The notes below the pieces were generated by a model. It was not told where the DNA came from and did no database searches. It saw nothing but the letters and a program-made list of their open reading frames with translations. The translations under genes were made by a program, and so were the position numbers. A stretch of 64,000 nt of DNA from an uncultured Bacteroidales bacterium (GTDB lineage: Bacteria; Bacteroidota; Bacteroidia; Bacteroidales; Bacteroidaceae): the NCBI GenBank assembly GCA_902779165.1, contig CACZAN010000005.1:27200-91199 (forward strand), written 5' to 3'. Position 1 is the stretch's first letter; the number at the start of each line of letters is the position of its first letter. Of this stretch, positions 34,701 through 42,539 are shown piece by piece.

Positions 34701-36108
34701 GCGCAGCAGTCTTGTCCGCCACCTGTCCGCCGTTGAAGAGCTGAACCGTATAGGCGAACTCCAGCGTGTCCGGTTCCTGACCAGGACCGCCGAGGTGATA
34801 GACACCGTCCCACTCCACGTTGATGTCCTCGTTCACGAACAGCTTACGGACAATCCTTGGATCCGAGAAGTAGGGAGTCGTAATCTGGGGCACGCGGTAG
34901 GTGTATTCCTTCGTCGGGTCGATGGCAGCCTCGATGTCACTGAAGCTGAAAATACCTTCAATGTCATCTTCCTCATCCTGTTCCTTTTCTTTGTCATCCT
35001 CTTCATCGTCCTCATCTTGCTTTTTATTGTCATCCACCTGATCCGAGGTCTTGATGCGGAAGAGTTTCAGGTCGCTGCGGCCGTTGTTCTCAATCTGCAA
35101 ATAGGTAATCTCACCGCCGGACTTGTTCTTGTTCACAGCCTGCACCCAAGCGACATAGGTACTATTCGGATTCATGTTGCGAATGTAATCCTGCGGGATA
35201 ACGCACTGCGGCTGTGTGAGCTCGGAAGCTTTATAGAACGTAGCACCTTTGCGCACTGCATCATCGGCATCCTGCATAGGAAGCATCTCGACCACGGTGA
35301 AGTTGTACTCGAATGTGGTGGCCGTGGGGTTACAAACTACCACGGGAGGAGCCCACGTGAAGATGGGCGACAGAGGATCTACGTCCGCGATGTGACTGTC
35401 GTCCTTGCCGAAGTCCAGATTCACGGGCGTAAGGAATTTCGGTGCCTGAGCATTGTAGCAGATATTGAAGAAACCGATGCCATCCTCGGGGCTACTTGCA
35501 GCCTGCGGCGTGGCGTAGGCGGGCTGGTGCCACTTATATGCCGTCAGATGCACTTGGTACAGTCCTTCGGGCAACAGACCGAAGGAACCGTTGGTGTAAT
35601 TCGTGAAGAGGTCCTGCGGAGCATTCACCTCGCTCAAGGGTATGTGCTTGAACATCTCGTTCATCTCGACCAGCGAGAGCTGATAGACGCCCTTGGCAGG
35701 GATGGAATACGGGCGGGCGGGCTGGCGCTTGGGAGGAGTAGAGACAGAGAGACCGTTGTCCGGCATCGTCTGGTCAATCTGGAAGCCAAGATAGACATCC
35801 TGAACCTCGTCGGTCAGGTTCGTCAGGGTGATATTGAAGTAGGCTCCGGTGTTGAAGACATAGAGGAAGACCTGGGGCGGCAGTACCTGCTGGACAGGCG
35901 TCACCGTGACCATCACTTCCTGAGCCATACATGTGGAAAGAGGGGTACTGAAGGGGAAAAGTTGAATGAGGAGGAAAAGGAACAGCCCCACTCCCCTGCC
36001 AGCTCTTCCAGAAGGAACACGTAATAGTTCCCTCTTCAGACCACCTGTCGTGGAGGGGAATATATACTTGTGAAGAAGACGTCGGACTATATTCATTGGA
36101 TATATCAT
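28720..36108 (-). CDS. Giant exported surface protein, 2462 residues
   Basis: The largest gene in the window. After a long signal (about 1-50, ending STCMAQ) an N-terminal domain of roughly 150 residues (VMVTVTPVQQVLPPQVFLYVF..., IDQTMPDNGLSVSTPPKR) resembles, from memory, the TANFOR domain of large Tannerella/Bacteroidales proteins. Then come Fn3-like parts, an acidic block of Asp/Glu/Lys (about 355-382), a very long series of amphipathic beta segments (about 600-1700), a Gly-rich region with GYIDLDFGLLYGSFGATAGF and AELGLRLNLGF (about 1600-1800), and a C-terminal region (1900-2462) without recognised family. No type IX sorting domain is visible. Start ATG 36108 leaves 11 bp to the upstream stop; ATG 36096 is possible. 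Probably cell-surface; function unknown. Confidence 0.7.
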   Translation of the reverse strand: MIYPMNIVRRLLHKYIFPSTTGGLKRELLRVPSGRAGRGVGLFLFLLIQLFPFSTPLSTCMAQEVMVTVTPVQQVLPPQVFLYVFNTGAYFNITLTNLTDEVQDVYLGFQIDQTMPDNGLSVSTPPKRQPARPYSIPAKGVYQLSLVEMNEMFKHIPLSEVNAPQDLFTNYTNGSFGLLPEGLYQVHLTAYKWHQPAYATPQAASSPEDGIGFFNICYNAQAPKFLTPVNLDFGKDDSHIADVDPLSPIFTWAPPVVVCNPTATTFEYNFTVVEMLPMQDADDAVRKGATFYKASELTQPQCVIPQDYIRNMNPNSTYVAWVQAVNKNKSGGEITYLQIENNGRSDLKLFRIKTSDQVDDNKKQDEDDEEDDKEKEQDEEDDIEGIFSFSDIEAAIDPTKEYTYRVPQITTPYFSDPRIVRKLFVNEDINVEWDGVYHLGGPGQEPDTLEFAYTVQLFNGGQVADKTAALAMEPVFSKEVKEDEDYSVTIPWEDIEQVVNLGDYVVLRVEPKCVNGDQVAFSTDTINVMDLAMAEHLAKKYFQCSSQITIDNLKPTYDAASGLRDKVVDIGQYKLTIDEIKGTAAEGFDGKGRVEWSPLGFPIMVCVQFKGLKINTDNRVYEGVCESYSNDAGSDIGCVDKLFSDWGIDNLIGDGKIANAQYLQGANVDAARDLAKKIDLKKYYGYVKVGKNLLDLARKGSVDRLYMPLALPKDINSSPVDIQIAGMKFAPDHATMNIIGEFVLPESDYLENDILVLGCPRVCISPNSLLPEAGTLALLSDFTIKDPNTTYKMTFKAPQNLLQPTDGCYVAWKDNKLEIFGVDMEMTIPGLVKDVNGMPTDEAAKMRIAASVESWDEFMVDRVTMDPFQVEDLPGWTFTAQDIVVDLASQRNSPAMGAFPKDYDKKKAGIVGNEVAWEGCYIKNISVQFPTSMEFSSGPSVDDKGMGAGVEGRRLKISATDMFFDKSGATLTLTADQILSASAEGELGGWSFSLDQVGLSILQNDFKDCHFSGSFGVPVVEGDIGFSCQVMKLAKVDEKSKEAGKEYAYIFKVQQVDNLNFDFFLAKADINKKQTYLLVEAVPEKGELKTRVELMMGGVLDIGSGGMLKDKKLDFRLPGIVFSQFRIANCKAWTSQFEDVAKMQKAAKDQVKQVKMNGTLVNVSYLISNKDYEVKKDRLYISSGTWGLASPPKKLGPFELTLNSFNMEYNNDLLKLVVDGKVAIVQGIDLSAEAKLTIQAEVKNMDDLSKLSIKYKKVELNDLVLKSTFAGCTFDGSLHQETGDDAGYSGNVKFVLPGEFLIVEASAAYYDYDDGKGNAYTWGFLKAKVGSKVGIEITPIKITSITGGFYFNCRRNDQDEKGATREKGLIGVVVGIGLSTTAGDSALKGDFEMTCIYDKNLNNGDGGLTSFVFNGHMEAVDGMVNADASIVYHHDNTDQYLALNVTVDAKADASELADNIQAITNKFQGKLDKLKEKGYKLVKDVKGSLDDKIGDNDGETDGDETKAKKPAEVKVGAEVSLDFRITMKEKGKKCSPVKWHVYLGNPESEQKRCRFTLIDFKSPVVSVNIGANAYLCVGNELPNNGKLPDIPYKVRKFLDGKSVGEGVQSASKSEADMARQKAMEEVLNQAASGCGVMLGATAYGYIDLDFGLLYGSFGATAGFDIALTKFKNPQWCANFKSNMGFHDWYGNGQLYASLEAELGLRLNLGFFNDSITILKAGLGGCFKFQGPRPSYFTGEARCYLSLFNGLVDIDRTYEFECGTFCKAFHGNPLDDFELFGDCIGYETGGEGWNDEKKYVNAKHIHNPILQTNAGIGQHFRLLDENELDRIEEKSGASRSQLEAQATRTFVFYLNSATLYKYTLDGYSEKWPDGYYGKTIQFKGNVSGVKHVLDICDLDPNKKYRLSVRGYAMEIVDGKAVNPVTFNEKTHKYENKAWSQTKNYYFQTGPEEEIGDIVDLQEYVAIAYPSYYNQLKYDGEYINAHKHDVMRPLIALTDDLSGKVFQNGTFQWRWKAESEQYPVTRTAIITKTLYADPRGPSDGYTACHVASNSPITCSKNQKGQLWLEYIQTHYVNNKYVSDTTTLAKLKLNIVDEADWQSSVMEYEKPFIGLVADKIKPKAKLEYFCSDESLVTGATLKDEKTLHRLSDAYWYIGYLSNLVFPGGYEMDSYRYKMYGTTSQTLIYSDKGGHYHGNLSKEPELHGLRMVSNTHDRIKKLSWYTYDNFKNLTPYPLPYLNDHKYNYVRGANNRIATFTPAKNSKDRLANLLDDLRAPYYAASDFQGRVSNACKELERSYNWGYSSGAWTKGVNEVVKWNNKYLGCMITAKSGSARMEMPYYQITIAWTATWGNGLFCNMYNMLPNLVDRKTDKHWRAETENGNPMFYRLYGGKGYAEDKLVINVDNITELEARAYRVNAYDINTGTYFPMSHGNKLDYKVMGTTEKNYVVSQPLSDRCKVEKEF

Positions 36109-36119
36109 AGGGTCTTTGA

Positions 36120-37883
36120 CTAATTGTTTCCTTTTCGCGTTATCGCCTTCCACTCGAATGTGTAGGTGTAGTTCAGACTGGCAGAAAAGTCAATATTGCC
36201 GAGGTCGCTACGCAGCCGCGAGAGGTTGACGTCGCCATACTTATTGAAACTCATGGCAGCGGAGAAGGCATGATTCTTCTTGAGGACATAGCTTGCAGAG
36301 GCACTGCCGCCGAGGGAGAGGCTCTTGGACTGATGCCACACCTCATTATATACGATATTGCCCGTCAGGGAGACGTGCAGGTTGTTTTCTTCGAGGAAGG
36401 AGCGACCGGCCGAGAGCGATGCGATGTCGCTGCGATAGCGAGTATTGTAGCCACGGGTCTGCTGGTCACTTAGGCTGAGGGTGAAGTCCACACCCCAGTC
36501 CTTAACCCCCATGCAGTAGGAAGCACCCAGGGCAAGTGTCGTCACGTCGCTCTCGCCCGTAGCATGGGGATTACGGTCGAGGTTCTGGGTGAGGTTCAGC
36601 GAAAGAGATGCTGTATGCGTCAGGGTTTCCCTATCAAGGGAATAGGAGGGCGTCAGGCTGTAGCTGGACATCTGACGATGGATGCGGGTGCTGTCGGGGA
36701 CAATGGCGGTGCCGTTGCCTTGCACCTGCGTGTAGCCGTTGTAGTTGGCTCCTATATTAATATTATTGTTCAGGCGCGCATTCGCGTGTATACCATATAT
36801 AAACCCGCGCGTAGTATACATCTGACGATTGGTCAGGTTGTCTGCCTGTCCAGAGAAGGTGGCAGAAAGAGAGATTTTCTTGAAGAGGCTGGTGCTCAGG
36901 TTGACACCCAAGCTATGGTAGTTGTTGGCCATATAGTTGAGCCCCAGCGAAGTGTAGTCCGGCTGCACCATCTTATACGAGAGGTGCGCAGCGATGCCAG
37001 CGAAGCGAAGGTTCATGCTCACATCGCCCGCGAAACGCATCAGGGAGGAATAGCGGACATCGAAGACCTTATCCCACTTGGTGGCTTCACCAGCCTTTAC
37101 GGGGTCAGCGGTGATGTCGGTGCTGAAGACGGACAGCGCGGCATTGGCGGTGAAGGACATCCATTTCAGCGGCGCCAATGCGCCCTTCAGGCCAATGACT
37201 ATGTTATCCTTGGCATTGATCTTCGTTCGCCAGTAGTCATTGAGAGAACCATCGACATCATAGGCTTTCAGGAAGAACAGGTCTATGTAGTTCTTGCGAT
37301 TGCCGTAGCCCGCTTTGAAGCCCCACGCCATGCGTTTGTACTGCGGGCTGCGAGCCAACGGGTCATTGGGGTCGTCGTTCACGGCTTTGTGCAGGCGACC
37401 ATAGAAGATTCCAGCGTGCCAGCGTTTGCTGTTGTACTCCACGCCAGCTCCCATGAACGACATATTCATAATGTAGCTGGAGAACGGCATGCTGTTCTGC
37501 CCCAAATAACCCGTCCAGTTCTTGTACTGCGGCGTCATACTCAGTGAGAGCTGCGGATAGGAGAACTCCAGGTTGGAGTTGCTGTAGTATAGCGAGAAGG
37601 GCATGTTGAAGCCGTAGAGCGAGATGTTCAGATCCAGAAACAGTGCATTGCTCAACGGCGAGGAATAGCTGTTGCTTCCCGAGGTATAGCGGTAAGTGTT
37701 ACGTGTGCCAATGGCTCCGGAAATGATGAGCGGGTCGGACTTAGCAATCTCCGAGATATTCTGGGCAGAGAGAGAATAAGGAGAAATGAAAGAGTGAAGA
37801 GTGAACAATAAAAAGACGCCCCGTAGCAGCAAACCTGCAAGTCTGCCTTTGCTGAAAATTCTATGGTGTCTCTGGCTTCTCAT
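36120..37883 (-). CDS. Outer membrane beta-barrel-like protein (surface operon)
   Basis: A 587-residue exported protein with a signal ending SLSAQ (about residue 41), partly encoded by a TTCACTCTTCACT-type simple repeat. From residue 80 on it has dense alternating-hydrophobicity strands with many aromatics and Ser/Asn turns (LFLDLNISLYGFNMPFSLYY, FKAGYGNRKNYIDLFFLKAY, SLGVNLSTSLFKKISLSATF, ALGASYCMGVKDWGVDFTLSL), ending in a strand with an aromatic (YTYTFEWKAITRKGNN). This reads as a transmembrane barrel of about 20 strands or more. Placed 11 bp before the giant gene, it could export or anchor the giant protein. PorP/SprF relationship is not visible. Confidence 0.65.
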   Translation of the reverse strand: MRSQRHHRIFSKGRLAGLLLRGVFLLFTLHSFISPYSLSAQNISEIAKSDPLIISGAIGTRNTYRYTSGSNSYSSPLSNALFLDLNISLYGFNMPFSLYYSNSNLEFSYPQLSLSMTPQYKNWTGYLGQNSMPFSSYIMNMSFMGAGVEYNSKRWHAGIFYGRLHKAVNDDPNDPLARSPQYKRMAWGFKAGYGNRKNYIDLFFLKAYDVDGSLNDYWRTKINAKDNIVIGLKGALAPLKWMSFTANAALSVFSTDITADPVKAGEATKWDKVFDVRYSSLMRFAGDVSMNLRFAGIAAHLSYKMVQPDYTSLGLNYMANNYHSLGVNLSTSLFKKISLSATFSGQADNLTNRQMYTTRGFIYGIHANARLNNNINIGANYNGYTQVQGNGTAIVPDSTRIHRQMSSYSLTPSYSLDRETLTHTASLSLNLTQNLDRNPHATGESDVTTLALGASYCMGVKDWGVDFTLSLSDQQTRGYNTRYRSDIASLSAGRSFLEENNLHVSLTGNIVYNEVWHQSKSLSLGGSASASYVLKKNHAFSAAMSFNKYGDVNLSRLRSDLGNIDFSASLNYTYTFEWKAITRKGNN

Positions 37884-37921
37884 TCTTCACTCTTCACACT
37901 TCATTATTCACTTATCGAGGT

Positions 37922-40234
37922 TCACTTCACCACCTTACGTCCGTTGGTGACAATGATTCCGCGGTAGCCACGACCGACCTTTTGTCCGGCGAGATTATAG
38001 GCATCGCCTGAAGTCGGTGTGCCGGTAGTGCTCTGGATGCCATCCACCACACCGCTGCCGCTCAGCTTGACCGGAGCTCGCAGGGAACCCTGCATGGAAG
38101 TGTAGACGATGGACTGATCCAGTTCGGAGAACTCGGCGGTAGCCTTGTTATAGAGGCGGAAGTGCACCAGTTCGCCGGCCTTGCCTGCCACGTTGATAAT
38201 GAAGAGGTTGCCGTCGATGGCAGCGCCCTCACCACGGCACTCGTCACCGACATAGGCACCGATGCTGAAACGTTCGCCAGTCTCGAGACCTTCGAGGGCA
38301 GCAATGACGGGCATGTTGTCGGCGAAGGGGCTGGCATCGTACTTCCACGGGCTGGGTTCTGCGGGTTGTTCATCGAGGTGGACAGCAGGCGAAGCACCCT
38401 TGACACCACCGCCGGCAGGAGCGTTGAAGTTCGGACGGAAACCGCCACCTCCTGCGGTGTAGTAAATATAACCCTTACCAGGTTGGAAGGCGAAATCTGC
38501 AGGCAGCCAGGCTGTGCCGTTGAAAGTAGCGGAGGTCGTCTTACCGATAATCATGTCGCCGGCCTGAGCGTTGGTGGCCAGCTGGGTCTGAGCGATTGTC
38601 GTGGCTGTCTCCAGAGGATAGCTGATCCAGGTGTAGCCCGTCTGGATGGTGTTATAGACAGCGGTGGTGGAAGTGATGGGCACGCAGTCCACGCCGAGAT
38701 CTATAACGCAGGAACCTGCATCAGCGTATGCGGCTTTCACCTTATACATACCACCTGCGGGTGTGAGCTCTGTGATGTCGCCTATGAAGCCCCATGTGGC
38801 ATCATTGTAGAGCAGAGCGGACTGGGAGCGGATTTCGATGATTTTGTTGTTGGCATCGAGATTCATCCAGGGAAGGTAAGCCCCGCCACCACCTTGTAGG
38901 GGATAAGTTGTTTGGCCTGCACCGAAGGCATAGAGCGAAATCCAGTCCCAACCGGTATTGTTCAGGGCTACCTCAGCGGGGATGTGGACCACACCGGCCG
39001 TGGCATCCGTAGTGCTACGCATGGGATTGCCGTTGTAGTACACGCGATAATTATAGGTACCCACATACTGACCGGTGAAGTTCCAATTCATACCAGAGGC
39101 ATCGGACATGACTGCCGTGGCACAGGGCTGACCCGATGTGGCATCGCTGAAGACAATGGTTATCAAGCTCTTGTCAAAGTCGTCGCCCACAAGGTTCGTG
39201 AAGGTGACAGGTGTGGCGTGGAGCTTAGACAATACCAAATCTGCGGGATAGTTGAAACTGACGGGCGTAGGAATATTTATCGTGAGCATTGCGGTTATCT
39301 CTGGGTTTGATGCGGAGGCGATGATGACCTTCAGTATTCCAGGAGCCGAGATGACATAACCCTCCAGTGCAGCTGTGCTGGAGGGGTCGATCGAAGTTGT
39401 CCAGCTTGGGTCGGTGGCATTGCCGGGAAGGACAGTGACCGTTACCAGTTCCGATATTTTCGTGAGGTAGTTGTCGCCGACTGTTGCGGTAATGCTCGTA
39501 GGGCTGAGGGTGATGGAAGTCACATCGACGACAGGCTCCGTGACGATGACCTGCGTGGAAGTCGAGGTAGAGAACTGCTTTTTAGCCACATTGGATCCGT
39601 AGTTCGGCCCTTGGACCGTAAGGTTCAAGGCACAGCCATCAGGTGGCGTCACAGCAGTGGCTGTCAGCGAGTTACCAACGACTGTCATTGTTCCAGATGC
39701 GGGAGCCCAGATATATTCAAGTTCGCTTTCGAGTGTGGATTTGTTCTGCCGCGAAGCTTCGTCGTAGTTAATCGTGACATCAGCCATAAGATTCCGAACG
39801 GCAGGGAGCGCTGCGACGATGTTGATGGGATTGGCAAGGGTAACGCCCACAACAGCATCGAGATAAAGGTCGATAGGCACGGAGTGCGTGGAGGTTTCGT
39901 TGTCGAAGATCTCGGTCGTTGTGAAGACATAGACCAGATTGTTGTAGAAGGCCTTGAGGGTGATGGTCTTGTTCATATCCTCAGGGGTACCGTTTACACG
40001 CAGTTGATAAGCGCTGTTCCCGAGGTAATTGGCACTGGTGGCATCGGCACGGCAGACACCATCAATGAATGCGGCAACCTCCAACCCGGAAGTAGTTGGA
40101 ATACCATTTACAGTAACGCGCACGTAGAGTGGAGTCTCGGCAGAACCTGTAGCCATAGGCGTCCAAATGCCTGCTGCTGACAGTGACAGGAAGCTGGATA
40201 GCAGCAATGAAAGGAGTAAAGTAGAACGTTTCAT
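37922..40234 (-). CDS. Secreted multidomain protein with Por-type C-terminal motif
   Basis: A 770-residue protein: signal peptide ending LSAAG (about residue 21), several Ig-like/BACON-like beta modules (for example VTSITLSPTSITATVGDNY near 245, a big-Ig motif), and the C-terminal NLAGQKVGRGYRGIIVTNGRKVVK. C-termini of this 'NLAGQ..G..I...GRKVVK' form are common in Prevotellaceae secreted proteins and resemble type IX sorting ends; a PorZ-like gene lies in this window. It is the first gene of the surface operon and has its own promoter at 40284-40291. Likely secreted surface protein; ligand unknown. Confidence 0.68.
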   Translation of the reverse strand: MKRSTLLLSLLLSSFLSLSAAGIWTPMATGSAETPLYVRVTVNGIPTTSGLEVAAFIDGVCRADATSANYLGNSAYQLRVNGTPEDMNKTITLKAFYNNLVYVFTTTEIFDNETSTHSVPIDLYLDAVVGVTLANPINIVAALPAVRNLMADVTINYDEASRQNKSTLESELEYIWAPASGTMTVVGNSLTATAVTPPDGCALNLTVQGPNYGSNVAKKQFSTSTSTQVIVTEPVVDVTSITLSPTSITATVGDNYLTKISELVTVTVLPGNATDPSWTTSIDPSSTAALEGYVISAPGILKVIIASASNPEITAMLTINIPTPVSFNYPADLVLSKLHATPVTFTNLVGDDFDKSLITIVFSDATSGQPCATAVMSDASGMNWNFTGQYVGTYNYRVYYNGNPMRSTTDATAGVVHIPAEVALNNTGWDWISLYAFGAGQTTYPLQGGGGAYLPWMNLDANNKIIEIRSQSALLYNDATWGFIGDITELTPAGGMYKVKAAYADAGSCVIDLGVDCVPITSTTAVYNTIQTGYTWISYPLETATTIAQTQLATNAQAGDMIIGKTTSATFNGTAWLPADFAFQPGKGYIYYTAGGGGFRPNFNAPAGGGVKGASPAVHLDEQPAEPSPWKYDASPFADNMPVIAALEGLETGERFSIGAYVGDECRGEGAAIDGNLFIINVAGKAGELVHFRLYNKATAEFSELDQSIVYTSMQGSLRAPVKLSGSGVVDGIQSTTGTPTSGDAYNLAGQKVGRGYRGIIVTNGRKVVK

Positions 40235-40283
40235 AAGCAGGTAAAATTATGGTTAAATGATAAAATTTGCCATTATCTGGGTG

Positions 40284-40291
40284 CAAAGATA
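40284..40291 (-). promoter_or_regulatory. -7 box for the surface operon
   Basis: TATCTTTG on the minus strand, 49 bp upstream of the ATG at 40234. The 289-bp divergent gap to the TPR/AraC gene is otherwise A/T-rich and non-coding and could hold regulator sites. Confidence 0.6.
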
Positions 40292-40470
40292 ACGGCTAGG
40301 GGCGAAACCTCCGTTGAGTTTTTAGGCCAATATTTTGTAATATTCGGGCGATTTTCTTGAAATAAATTGTAATTTTCAAATAAGAAACAATACTTAGATA
40401 TTTGAAAAATAGCATTTTATATTTACAATTTGTCCTAAGGTTCAATAAAGACCATTTTTTGCTTTTTTTC

Positions 40471-40501
40471 TTGGTAGGGAATGATTTTTGTCGTAAATTT
40501 G
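40471..40501 (+). promoter_or_regulatory. Bacteroidota promoter for the TPR/AraC regulator
   Basis: TTG at 40471-40473, 20-bp spacer, TAAATTTG at 40494-40501; 22 bp before the ATG at 40524. Confidence 0.65.
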
Positions 40502-40523
40502 CCGCATCAAATTAGGAAAAAGC

Positions 40524-42221
40524 ATGAGAATAGTCCTCAAAATCCCTGTGGCAGCCGCTGCACTCTTTTTCTTTCAATCTGCTGCAATCGGCGATTCCGT
40601 CGACAGCCTCTACCAGTTGGCAACCAAGTCCGACAATGCGTCGGCTATAGCAGCTTCCAACGAGTTGATGCTCCTCTTAGATGCCGAAGGAATCACCGAC
40701 AGTCTCATACGTTTTACACACCAGACTGGGCACGACGAGCGGATGAAGACCATCCACCTGAATCTGGCGGCATACTACTACGCTAATCGTACAGACATGC
40801 CCGCAACGCTGGTTGCCAGCCGTCAAGCCACAGCTGCAGCCCTGCTCTGTAATGATACGGTAACAGCCACGGAGGCTCTGGCCTATCAGGCGGTAGCAGC
40901 AAGCCGCATGGGACAAATGGACGCAGCGCTGGAAGCGACAAGGGAAGAACTGCGACTGGACAGCATCTCGAGGAACATTCCCAACCTCGCCCGTGCCTAC
41001 AACACGCTCGCGGGTCTGTGCCTGCAGGCGGGTGCATTGGACGACGCGGAAAGATATGTCCTGCGCGCGATAGATCTCGAACGCACGCTGCCCGACAGCT
41101 CGCACCTGGGTGTGCGCTACGGTCTCGCTGCGGAAATATATGCCAAGGCGGGAGACACGCCCCGTGCACTGCATTATGCCCAGCGAGCTTATGAACTGGA
41201 ACGCACGGCCGGCAACGAGGTGAAGGCCGCCAGACGACTCTCGCAGATGGCTGACATCTATGCTGCCGCGGGCGATGACATGCGTGCAGAATCCTTCTAC
41301 ATCCGTGCGGCGGATTTGCTGAGGACTGCCGGAGAGCAGCAGTCGCTAACCATCAACCTCAAGCAGATGGGACAACTGTACCTCCGCCGTGGCGATAAGG
41401 CAAATGCCCTGAAAGTTCTGGAAGAATGCGAGCAGCGGTGCCGCCAGATGGGATTCCGCTACACCCTCCAGCAGGTATGCCGACTGATGGCTGAAGCCTA
41501 CGCCGACACCAACGCGCCCAAGGCATTGGCCTATCTGAATGAAGCTTTGGTGCTGACCGACAGTATCCACAGTGAACGTGCCGACAAACTCACGGCAGAA
41601 CTGGGACGCAGCCAGCGCGAACTCCTGCGCGAACCGGCAGATGATGTTACGGAGGGGAGCTCGTGGCTGTACTATGCACTGTTGGCCGTGGTTGCCGGCT
41701 TGATAGGGATGGCTGGCGGATGGCTATTGGCTAGAAAACGCCAAACTGCAGCCCCTGAACAAGATATGCTCAATGAGGCAGCAGACCTCTCCGCACCTAC
41801 AGACAAAGCTACAGAGTTGGCACACAACGCAGAGAACGGAAATGCACAGACAACGATGTCGCAGGAGAATCCCCGCCTGAAGAAGGAGAACATGGAATTC
41901 CTGGCAAAGGTGGCTGAGTTATATGAGCAAAACCTTAAAAACGGTAAGCTGAGCATCGACGACCTGGCATCGGAACTGTGCATGAGCCGCTCGCAGTTCA
42001 CACGCCGACTGGCAGCCACTGCTGGAATGCCCGCCAACAACTTCCTCAACCGCATACGTCTGGAGAAAGCATGCCGACTGCTCAAAGACACCGAAAAGCC
42101 CGTGAGCACCATCGCATACGAATGCGGATTCGACGACACGTCCTACTTCTCGAACCTCTTCAAAAAGCAGTACAAGGTGACACCCATGCAGTTCCGCATA
42201 CTGCCGCGAACGGAAGCGTGA
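40524..42221 (+). CDS. Membrane-anchored TPR protein with C-terminal AraC-type DNA-binding domain
   Basis: A 565-residue one-component regulator. N-terminal signal (to about AIGD, 23), about eight TPR-like helical pairs (30-365; LAAYYYANRTDMP, AYNTLAGLCLQAGALDDAE, GLAAEIYAKAGDTPRALHYAQ), a transmembrane helix (about 379-401, YYALLAVVAGLIGMAGGWLLA), a Glu/Ala linker, and an AraC HTH pair (about 475-560: IDDLASELCMSRSQFTRRLAA, ISTIAYECGFDDTSYFSNLFKKQY with the GFDDTSYFSNLFKK helix). The TPR domain is outside the cytoplasm and the HTH inside, so it can relay an envelope signal directly to DNA. It diverges from the surface operon, its likely target. Signal unknown. Confidence 0.85.
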   Translation: MRIVLKIPVAAAALFFFQSAAIGDSVDSLYQLATKSDNASAIAASNELMLLLDAEGITDSLIRFTHQTGHDERMKTIHLNLAAYYYANRTDMPATLVASRQATAAALLCNDTVTATEALAYQAVAASRMGQMDAALEATREELRLDSISRNIPNLARAYNTLAGLCLQAGALDDAERYVLRAIDLERTLPDSSHLGVRYGLAAEIYAKAGDTPRALHYAQRAYELERTAGNEVKAARRLSQMADIYAAAGDDMRAESFYIRAADLLRTAGEQQSLTINLKQMGQLYLRRGDKANALKVLEECEQRCRQMGFRYTLQQVCRLMAEAYADTNAPKALAYLNEALVLTDSIHSERADKLTAELGRSQRELLREPADDVTEGSSWLYYALLAVVAGLIGMAGGWLLARKRQTAAPEQDMLNEAADLSAPTDKATELAHNAENGNAQTTMSQENPRLKKENMEFLAKVAELYEQNLKNGKLSIDDLASELCMSRSQFTRRLAATAGMPANNFLNRIRLEKACRLLKDTEKPVSTIAYECGFDDTSYFSNLFKKQYKVTPMQFRILPRTEA

Positions 42222-42275
42222 GAGAGTAAAGAACATAGGGTTTTCCTCAACGACATGAAGTGGACTGGAGGGTAG

Positions 42276-42311
42276 CTGCTTTGATGACAATTTGTGTTGT
42301 CATCAAAGCAG
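42276..42311. terminator. Perfect 15-bp hairpin downstream of the TPR/AraC gene
   Basis: CTGCTTTGATGACAA (42276-42290) and TTGTCATCAAAGCAG (42297-42311) are exact reverse complements, loop TTTGTG. There is no T-run, but it lies 54 bp after the regulator stop and 228 bp after the convergent cotH stop, so bidirectional termination is likely. Confidence 0.55.
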
Positions 42312-42539
42312 ACTTCTCAGCGCTCATAGAATGCGAGATAGGTTTACCTAAGGCGAAGAAGAGTGCGTGAGTAAAGAGCCCTCGTCCAAACAGGGACACC
42401 CTGTGCTTTCTACACGTTTGTCCTAGACTAGATTTTCGAGAACCAGCTTCCACTGACTTAATCCTTAACTATCAGAACATCCCATTATAACAACCAAGTA
42501 ACTATCACTACCTATCAGAAGGGGTGGTGAAAGATAGCA
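42312..42539. other. Non-coding interval between convergent genes
   Basis: No gene, promoter or repeat is evident besides the hairpin at 42276-42311 and a weak CTATC/GATAG pair near 42510-42540. Confidence 0.5.

Noticed and set aside
33910-36024. 704-codon open frame antisense to the giant gene
   Set aside because: Shadow of the 28720-36108 gene; no signal, domain or promoter, and its composition follows the reverse complement of the real frame.
36120-37883. PorP/SprF type IX membrane protein
   Set aside because: Too long, and I do not see the family's conserved blocks; only a generic barrel pattern.
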